A DNA stretch of 19,440 nt, from positions 1 through 19,440 of the forward strand of contig CAZQKI010000078.1 in the NCBI GenBank assembly GCA_964592855.1. The letters are read 5' to 3'. How positions within the stretch are numbered: the first letter of the stretch is position 1; the number at the start of each line of letters is the position of its first letter. This stretch comes from JAAYLN01 sp964592855 (GTDB lineage Bacteria > Verrucomicrobiota > Kiritimatiellia > RFP12 > JAAYLN01). The notes under the pieces were generated by a model that saw only the letters and a program-made list of their open reading frames with translations, was not told the origin of the DNA and searched no databases. The position numbers and the translations under genes are program-made. Positions 15,020 through 19,440 of the stretch are shown here, piece after piece.

Positions 15020-15047
15020 AAAATACAATGTCGTTTGTGATTTGCAA
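15020..15047 (-). promoter_or_regulatory. Candidate promoter of the minus-strand ATPase
   Basis: Read on the minus strand, TTGCAA (15047-15042) and TATTTT (15025-15020) are spaced by 16 bases, each matching four of six sigma-70 consensus positions. The region is AT-rich and about 65-90 bases upstream of the ATG. The evidence is weak and based on consensus only. Confidence 0.3.
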
Positions 15048-15120
15048 TAAGTATCTTTTTGAGATCAGTCAGTCGGGCTTTTTGCTCGATGGTTTTCAAG
15101 CCCTCGGTGGCACACGACCA

Positions 15121-15169
15121 CTTAGTCGGTTACACTTAGTCGCAACCCTTAGTCGGTTACCCTTAGTCG
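15121..15169. repeat. Four tandem copies of a CTTAGTCG-containing 13-14-mer
   Basis: CTTAGTCG starts at 15121, 15135, 15148 and 15162, with spacings of 14, 13 and 14 bases. The first and third copies continue as GTTAC. The block directly abuts the hexamer array and may be a degenerate part of the same element. Confidence 0.75.
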
Positions 15170-15175
15170 GACGGT

Positions 15176-15229
15176 TTAGGATTAAGATTAGGATTAAGAT
15201 TAGGATTAAGATTAAGATTAGGATTAAGA
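15176..15229. repeat. Perfect (TTARGA)9 hexamer tandem repeat
   Basis: Nine uninterrupted hexamers, five TTAAGA and four TTAGGA, follow one another without indels. A tenth degenerate unit (TTGAAA) follows. Variation is limited to the fourth base, always a purine. It is intergenic, about 120 bases before the second operon. This is a hypermutable simple repeat, or part of a dispersed repeat family. Confidence 0.9.
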
Positions 15230-15286
15230 TTGAAACTCCAACAAAACTGCCATGCGCCCCCCCTTGCCAAAACGGCCAAACCCCAG

Positions 15287-15315
15287 TTGCGGGCGGAGCC
15301 CGCATTGGGTATACT
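15287..15315 (+). promoter_or_regulatory. Candidate promoter of the second operon
   Basis: TATACT at 15310-15315 matches five of six -10 consensus bases. TTGCGG at 15287-15292 lies 17 bases upstream as a weaker -35 (three of six). Transcription would start near 15322, about 28 bases before the ATG of the ACP gene. The -35 lies inside a perfect seven-base hairpin (15288-15304), and the start region lies inside a palindrome (15315-15328). This implies that the second operon has its own control. Confidence 0.45.
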
Positions 15316-15328
15316 TACGAATTCGTAA
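15315..15328. promoter_or_regulatory. Perfect 14-bp palindrome, candidate operator
   Basis: TTACGAATTCGTAA is a perfect inverted repeat that overlaps the last base of the -10-like hexamer and the predicted transcription start, 21 bases before the ACP ATG. This is the usual position for a repressor operator. No regulator gene is in the window and I found no second copy of the motif. Confidence 0.45.
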
Positions 15329-15349
15329 CAAAAAAGCGAGGCAGGCAAT

Positions 15350-15628
15350 ATGGACAACCGGGACAGCGAGCTTTCGGAAATCCGGCTCAAGCTCAAGACG
15401 CTCTTGATCGAGCATTTGAATCTTCAGGATGTCACGATCGAACAGATCAAGGACGATTCGCCCCTGTTCGGCGGCGACATCGGCCTGGATTCCCTGGATG
15501 CGGTGGAAATCGTGGTCATTCTCCAGCGGCATTTCGGCGTCGAGATCAAGGACATGGATGTCGGCCGGCGGGTTTTTCAATCGGTGAATTCCCTGGCCGA
15601 CTACGTTTACGAAAAGACCCACGCGTAA
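15350..15628 (+). CDS. Acyl carrier protein (second of three)
   Basis: A 92-residue acidic carrier protein with the phosphopantetheine site GLDSLDAVEIV, Ser48. It is a typical type II ACP in length and pattern. It is the first gene after the inserted region and immediately precedes a KS/CLF-like pair, so it is the probable carrier for that elongation complex. GAGG at 15338-15341 provides a ribosome site eight bases before the ATG. The next gene starts 19 bases after the stop. Its sequence differs considerably from the ACP at 3683, so the carriers probably serve different partners. Confidence 0.92.
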   Translation: MDNRDSELSEIRLKLKTLLIEHLNLQDVTIEQIKDDSPLFGGDIGLDSLDAVEIVVILQRHFGVEIKDMDVGRRVFQSVNSLADYVYEKTHA

Positions 15629-15647
15629 GGACGCCTTTCAAGTCGAT

Positions 15648-16820
15648 ATGAACGAGGCCGTTGCCATCACCGGACTGGGTGTGATTTCCGCCGCCGGCGC
15701 GGATGTCGCGAGGTCGTTGCAGACCTTGCGGACCGCCAGCCGCCCGGCCTTGACCCCCTGTCCGTTTCCCGGCTTTCCTGCCGCCATGCCGATGTTCGGC
15801 GCCGCGGGTGATTGTCCGGCTGCGGAACGCACGTTTCAACTGGCCATGACGGCGGTCCGGCAGGCGTTGGATGACGCCGGCCTGCGCCCGCTTCCGCCGG
15901 CGTTCCGCCTGGGCGTCTGCCTGGGCACCACCGTGGCCTGCCAGTTGAACGACATGGCGTTCTATGCGGACTACCGCGCGACGGGCAACCCGGTGCTGGA
16001 TGCGGTGGATCGCTTCGCTTCGGGCAGCCTGGCCGAGCGGGTGGCGCGCGCGCTGCACGCCGACGGACCCGTGATGACCGTGGTGAACGCCTGCACTTCG
16101 GGCACCGACGCTTTGGGCGTGGCGTTGGAGTGGCTGCGGTCGGATCAGTGCGATGCGGTGCTGGCCGGCGGCGCAGACGAGTTGAGCGCCATTCCCGCGA
16201 GCGGCTTCTTCGCCCTGGGACTGACGAGCCCCGAACCCTGCCGGCCCTTCGACCGCAATCGGCAAGGGCTCAACCTGGGCGAAGGGGCGGGGGTCGTGCT
16301 GATGGAGCGCGAGGCGTCGACGCGCCGTCGCGGACGGGCGGTCTCCCTCGTTCTGGCGGGGTTCGGGGGGGCGGCCGACGGCTACCACCTGACGGCCCCG
16401 CACCCCGACGGGCTGGGCCTGGACCTGGCCATTCGCACGGCGCTGGACGATGCCGGGATCGGCCCGGAGGCCATCGACTTCGTCAACGCGCACGGGACGG
16501 CGACGAAGGAGAACGACCGGATCGAGGGCGGCGTGCTGGCGCGCCTGTTCGGGTCGGAGGTGCGCGTGGTCTCCACCAAGGGATACACGGGGCACACGCT
16601 CGGCGCCGCCGGCGGCATCGAGGCGGTCTTCACGGCGCTGGCCCTCCGTGAAGGATGGATTCCCGCCAGCATCGGCTTCGCGGACCGCGACGAGGCGATC
16701 CCGTTCGCCCCCCTGTCGGCGGCGACGCCCGTGGTGCGTCGCTATGCGGTTTCGACCGCGCTGGCGTTCGGCGGCAACAATGCCGCCCTGGTGATGGCCC
16801 GGACGGAGGCGCGGCGATGA
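15648..16820 (+). CDS. Beta-ketoacyl-ACP synthase (active subunit of a KS/CLF pair)
   Basis: A 390-residue ketosynthase with a complete active site: Cys149 in VNACTSG, His282 in NAHGTAT, Lys311 and His316 in STKGYTGHTLGAAGG, and LAFGGNNAA near the C-terminus. It condenses malonyl-ACP with the acyl chain. The next gene overlaps by four bases and encodes a related protein lacking the active-site Cys, the standard arrangement of KS-alpha and chain-length factor in type II polyketide and aryl-polyene synthases. The start ATG 15648 gives a normal KS N-terminus (AVAITGLGVISAAG). I infer that this pair is the iterative elongating synthase of the pathway, with the ACP just upstream as carrier. Confidence 0.93.
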   Translation: MNEAVAITGLGVISAAGADVARSLQTLRTASRPALTPCPFPGFPAAMPMFGAAGDCPAAERTFQLAMTAVRQALDDAGLRPLPPAFRLGVCLGTTVACQLNDMAFYADYRATGNPVLDAVDRFASGSLAERVARALHADGPVMTVVNACTSGTDALGVALEWLRSDQCDAVLAGGADELSAIPASGFFALGLTSPEPCRPFDRNRQGLNLGEGAGVVLMEREASTRRRGRAVSLVLAGFGGAADGYHLTAPHPDGLGLDLAIRTALDDAGIGPEAIDFVNAHGTATKENDRIEGGVLARLFGSEVRVVSTKGYTGHTLGAAGGIEAVFTALALREGWIPASIGFADRDEAIPFAPLSAATPVVRRYAVSTALAFGGNNAALVMARTEARR

Positions 16821-17830
16821 ACATTGCGGGCCTGGGGGTTGTCTACGCCGGCGGCGCCGGCGTGTCCGCCTTGCACGCGGCGTTGACGGCGGGAAAGCCG
16901 CCGGAGGCGCAGCTGCTCGAAAAGGAGGGCATTCCGGTTCTGGCGGTACCGTCAGCCGCGCTCGCAGGAAACCCCGTGCTGGCGCCGGCGCGCCGGGCGG
17001 ACCGTTTCTGCAAAATGACGCTCTTGGCGGCGATGGAGGCCTGGCAGGGATGCACGGCCGGGGCGGGCCGCACCGGGGTCATTCTCGCGACGGCTTTCGG
17101 GCCGCACGCGACGGTGTTCCGCTTCGTCAACGAAATGCTCGATTTCGGCAACGCGAAGGTTTCGCCGACCATCTTCTCCCAGTCGGTCCATGCGGCGGCG
17201 GCGTCGATGATCGCCACGGCGACCGGGTTGCATGGTCCGGTGCTTTCGCTGGCCGATCTCGCCATGCCGTTCGAGGAGGCCCTGACGCTGGCGGAAGGCT
17301 GGCTGGACCGCGGCCGGTGCGATTCCGTGCTCGTCGGTGCGGCCGACGAGTTGTCCGACGTGCTGGCCCATGTGGTCCGCCGCAAGCGGGCGATGGCCGC
17401 AGACGGCGTCGCGGGAGCGTCGCCGGCCGGAGGGATGGCGGCGGTTCCCGGCGAGGGCGCCGTCTTCTTCCGCCTGGAACGCGAAGGTCCCCTGCGGGTT
17501 TCCGTGAGCGGCGATGTGGTACGCGAGGCATCGTGCCTCCTGCTGAACACGGGGGCGCTGGGCGGCGACGACACGGCGCTGGCCGCGCTTGCGCCGCCCG
17601 GGGTTCCGACCTTCAGCCTGGCGCCGTTCTGGGGAAGCACGCGCATTGGCGCTGCTTTTCATCTGGCGGCGGCCGTGCTGATGCGGCGGGACGGGCGATT
17701 TTTTCCGGGGGGCCCGCCCTTGGCGACCTGCGGGTCAGCCCCGGCCGCGGCGACGCAATTTGGGAATGGCCCGATTCAGTTGGCGTCCGCGTGCGGGTCG
17801 CGCTGCCGCGTGACCACGCTGCATGCGTAG
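16817..17830 (+). CDS. Chain-length-factor-like ketosynthase lacking the catalytic Cys
   Basis: A 337-residue KS homologue, about 50-70 residues shorter than an active KS. It starts with the family's IAGLGVV strand and keeps a GPVLSL strand, but the position of the nucleophile (Cys149 in the preceding KS) is Ala149 here, in LADLAMP. The GADEL block is kept, while the usual His-containing HGTAT and GHTLGA motifs are not recognisable, and the C-terminal third is degenerate. It is therefore a non-condensing partner like the CLF/KS-beta of type II synthases, which shapes the chain-length pocket at the heterodimer interface. The ATGA overlap with the active KS supports equimolar synthesis. Its chain-length preference cannot be read. 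Confidence 0.87.
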   Translation: MNIAGLGVVYAGGAGVSALHAALTAGKPPEAQLLEKEGIPVLAVPSAALAGNPVLAPARRADRFCKMTLLAAMEAWQGCTAGAGRTGVILATAFGPHATVFRFVNEMLDFGNAKVSPTIFSQSVHAAAASMIATATGLHGPVLSLADLAMPFEEALTLAEGWLDRGRCDSVLVGAADELSDVLAHVVRRKRAMAADGVAGASPAGGMAAVPGEGAVFFRLEREGPLRVSVSGDVVREASCLLLNTGALGGDDTALAALAPPGVPTFSLAPFWGSTRIGAAFHLAAAVLMRRDGRFFPGGPPLATCGSAPAAATQFGNGPIQLASACGSRCRVTTLHA

Positions 17831-17840
17831 GTGAATTTGG

Positions 17841-17846
17841 AAAAGG
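17841..17846 (+). promoter_or_regulatory. Ribosome binding site fixing the third ACP start at 17852
   Basis: AAAAGG ends five bases before ATG 17852. An upstream in-frame GTG at 17831, directly after the CLF stop, would place this site inside the gene, so the ATG is preferred. Confidence 0.6.
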
Positions 17847-17851
17847 TGTGT

Positions 17852-18106
17852 ATGCCGACAGCCGAAGACGAAGTGATGTGCAAACTGAGGACGCATGTGG
17901 CGATGCTGGTGGGATCGTCGATGGAGCAGGTGGAGACGGATCGCCCCCTGCATCTTCTGGGACTCGACTCGATGGGTTTTGTCGATCTGCTCGTTTTCAT
18001 CGAGAAGCAGTTCAAGCTCTCGCTGATGTCCTCCACGCTCGTTCAAGACGATTTCGCCTCGCTTGCGGCATTGACCCGGCGCATTGTCCAGGCGTCACCG
18101 CCATGA
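17852..18106 (+). CDS. Acyl carrier protein (third of three)
   Basis: An 84-residue carrier protein with HLLGLDSMGFVDLL; Ser40 is the predicted phosphopantetheine site. The Met-Gly-Phe after the Ser differs from the Leu-Asp found in the other two ACPs, which points to a different set of partners. It lies between the CLF-like gene and the condensation-like acyltransferase, and its stop overlaps the acyltransferase start. The simplest reading is that it presents an acyl group to that enzyme. The start was set by the AAAAGG five bases upstream. Confidence 0.9.
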   Translation: MPTAEDEVMCKLRTHVAMLVGSSMEQVETDRPLHLLGLDSMGFVDLLVFIEKQFKLSLMSSTLVQDDFASLAALTRRIVQASPP

Positions 18107-19437
18107 AAGTGCCGAGTTCACCCGACAAGCGCTATCTGAGCGGCGCCGACTGGTGTGTGGCCGCGCTGAGCGAAGGAACGATCCTCACGACCGGTCGGCG
18201 CTGCCTGTTTCAGGTGGCGGTCTTTCTGGAGGGCGCGCCGGACGGGGAGCGTCTCGCGGCGGCGTTCCGGGATTTCTGCTCCCGTTTTCCGGTCCTGTGG
18301 GGGAGGGCCGCCCGCTGCTGGTGTCTGGCACCCTACTGGAAACAGCCCGCCGCGGCCTATCCCGGGCGGCCGGTTCATGTGGGGCGCAGCGAATTGCCGG
18401 CAGGCGTTGGCCAGCCGGAGGTCCTGCGGCACATCGAGCGGCTCGTCAACGGCCATGCGGCCAGGGCCGGATGGACCACGGCCCTGGACATCGTGCAGGT
18501 GGGTGCGGATGCGGGCATCCTGGTTTTCTCGTTCGACCATTGCCTGTTCGATGCGGTCGGGGGCGAAACGTTCATCGAGCTTTTTTTCCGCCAGATCAAC
18601 GGCGAGGCCGGCGAAGCCGAGTTCCCGCCGCGGCGGCAGACGGCCGCTGCGCAGTTGGATCATTGGCGGCAGAAGTTCGCGAGCGGCCGGAAGGTCAATC
18701 GGATGATGCGCCGGCTGGCCGCGGGGGAAACCGCCTGGCTGCCGTTGCCGCGCGACGCGCAGCAGCGGCCGTTCCGTTTCCGGGTCGCGACCTTCGATGT
18801 CCAGGAGTCGCGGCGGATTCAGGCGCGGGCCTTCCAGGTGGCGGGGTACCTGATGTTCACGCCCTATGTGCTGGCCACGGCGGCGGCGGTGTTGCGTCCG
18901 TATTTCAGCCGTTGCTCCGCGTCGGCCACCCATTTCGTCGTTTCCGTTTCGACCGACAAGCCGAAGACGGCGGTGCGGGCGTCCCATCTGTTCTTCAACG
19001 ATCTCTCCTTCCTCTACTTTCAGTTTCCCGTGGCGGCGGCGGTTGACCGCAATGCCCTGGCGGGAGTTGTCCGCGACCAGTTGATTTTCCAGGCGAAGGA
19101 GGGTGTGCCCGCCGCGGTCGAGGAGGCCAATCTCCTCATGCGGATCCTGTCGGCCCGGATGCTTTGGCGGTTTTTCATGCGGCTCTACCGCAGTCGGCTC
19201 TCCTCGTTCGGCTTCACCTGTCTGGGGGAATCCGCCCTGAGGACGCGTGCCGTCCTGGGGTGCCGCGTGCGCGACCAGATCCATTTCCCCGTCATTCCCG
19301 CCCCCCCCGGCTTCGGGCTCATTCTGAGTCAGAGCGAAGGCGTCTACCATGTGGTCTTGTCCTACCTGGAGGGGATTCTCCCCGAAGACGAGGTGGATGC
19401 GATCCTGCAGGATTTTCGCGCCCGGCTGCTGGAGTAG
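18103..19437 (+). CDS. Condensation/BAHD-like acyltransferase
   Basis: A 444-residue protein resembling the superfamily of NRPS condensation domains, WS/DGAT and BAHD acyltransferases. The active-site motif HHxxxDG appears as DHCLFDA, with His146 as catalytic base and Asp150 as structural residue; the first His is Asp and the last Gly is Ala. A second-half block around SVSTDK and a long C-terminal part match a two-lobed fold of about 440 residues. Such enzymes move an acyl group from a carrier thioester to an amine or alcohol. With an ACP gene directly upstream and overlapping by four bases, it is a good candidate for releasing the finished chain as an ester or amide. Family placement is by motif and length, so moderate certainty. 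Confidence 0.7.
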   Translation: MKVPSSPDKRYLSGADWCVAALSEGTILTTGRRCLFQVAVFLEGAPDGERLAAAFRDFCSRFPVLWGRAARCWCLAPYWKQPAAAYPGRPVHVGRSELPAGVGQPEVLRHIERLVNGHAARAGWTTALDIVQVGADAGILVFSFDHCLFDAVGGETFIELFFRQINGEAGEAEFPPRRQTAAAQLDHWRQKFASGRKVNRMMRRLAAGETAWLPLPRDAQQRPFRFRVATFDVQESRRIQARAFQVAGYLMFTPYVLATAAAVLRPYFSRCSASATHFVVSVSTDKPKTAVRASHLFFNDLSFLYFQFPVAAAVDRNALAGVVRDQLIFQAKEGVPAAVEEANLLMRILSARMLWRFFMRLYRSRLSSFGFTCLGESALRTRAVLGCRVRDQIHFPVIPAPPGFGLILSQSEGVYHVVLSYLEGILPEDEVDAILQDFRARLLE

Positions 19438-19440
19438 CCG

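Larger units (their letters stand above)
14954..15349. other. 396-bp intergenic region between divergent genes
   Basis: No protein gene is apparent. From 14954 to 15115 the DNA is AT-rich, unlike the genes around it, and probably contains the ATPase promoter. The middle holds two blocks of tandem repeats (15121-15169 and 15176-15229). The right part contains a perfect hairpin (15288-15304, stem TGCGGGC, loop GGA) and a promoter-like sequence with a palindrome before the second operon. Apparent frames through the hexamer block give only repetitive Leu-Ile or Asn-Leu-Asn-Pro strings and are not genes. Confidence 0.6.

Noticed and set aside
15176..15229. CRISPR-like array
   Set aside because: The units are contiguous 6-mers without spacers, and no cas genes are present.
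15096..15305. Small repetitive protein (alternating Leu-Ile) on the minus strand
   Set aside because: It is merely the translation of the TTARGA hexamer array.
197..19437. Firm naming as an aryl-polyene or ladderane cluster
   Set aside because: No aromatic ammonia-lyase, LolA-like carrier or MMPL exporter is in the window, and ladderane genes have not been proven biochemically; only resemblance can be claimed.

Overview
The window holds a compact, GC-rich biosynthetic locus of the type II fatty-acid/polyketide kind, built from discrete single-domain enzymes. I read 17 protein-coding genes. Sixteen are on the plus strand in two tightly packed runs, and one unrelated gene is on the minus strand between them. 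Most junctions in the plus-strand runs are overlaps (usually ATGA) or gaps under 20 bases, so each run is probably one operon. The organism cannot be named from this. High GC, translationally coupled genes, simple-repeat intergenic DNA and a DUF4143 ATPase would suit an uncultured bacterium of the PVC group (Kiritimatiellota, Lentisphaerota, Verrucomicrobiota) or a neighbouring phylum, but that placement is a weak inference.

Region 1 (197-13306) is the first operon. In order it encodes a ketoreductase, a CrtI/phytoene-desaturase-like FAD enzyme, a ketosynthase (KS), an acyl carrier protein (ACP), an LPLAT-type acyltransferase, a PaaK-like AMP ligase, a hotdog dehydratase, a 4HBT thioesterase, a KS fused to half of a second KS-like domain without the active-site Cys, two consecutive B12-type radical SAM enzymes, and a triple fusion of a GT2 glycosyltransferase, a DUF2062 membrane domain and an LpxL-like acyltransferase.

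Region 2 (13307-15349) interrupts the locus. It has a copy of a 68-bp dispersed repeat whose partner lies at the left edge of the window, several hairpins, a minus-strand AAA_14/DUF4143 ATPase, two kinds of tandem repeat, and a promoter-like sequence with a perfect 14-bp palindrome over the predicted start of transcription of the next operon.

Region 3 (15350-19437) is the second operon: ACP, active KS, a chain-length-factor-like KS with Ala in place of Cys, another ACP, and a condensation/BAHD-like acyltransferase.

Together the parts resemble aryl-polyene-type clusters: KS/CLF pair, several ACPs, AMP ligase, hotdog dehydratase, thioesterase, and GT2-acyltransferase fusion. No enoyl reductase of a standard family is seen, which suggests an unsaturated acyl chain. 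The CrtI-like enzyme and paired radical SAM proteins are not part of the canonical aryl-polyene set. They recall the enzyme classes proposed, but not proven, for ladderane lipid synthesis. My working inference is a polyene or ladderane-like lipid or glycolipid pathway whose chain is oxidised or isomerised and then modified by radical chemistry. No exporter, aromatic ammonia-lyase or pathway regulator is visible inside the window.
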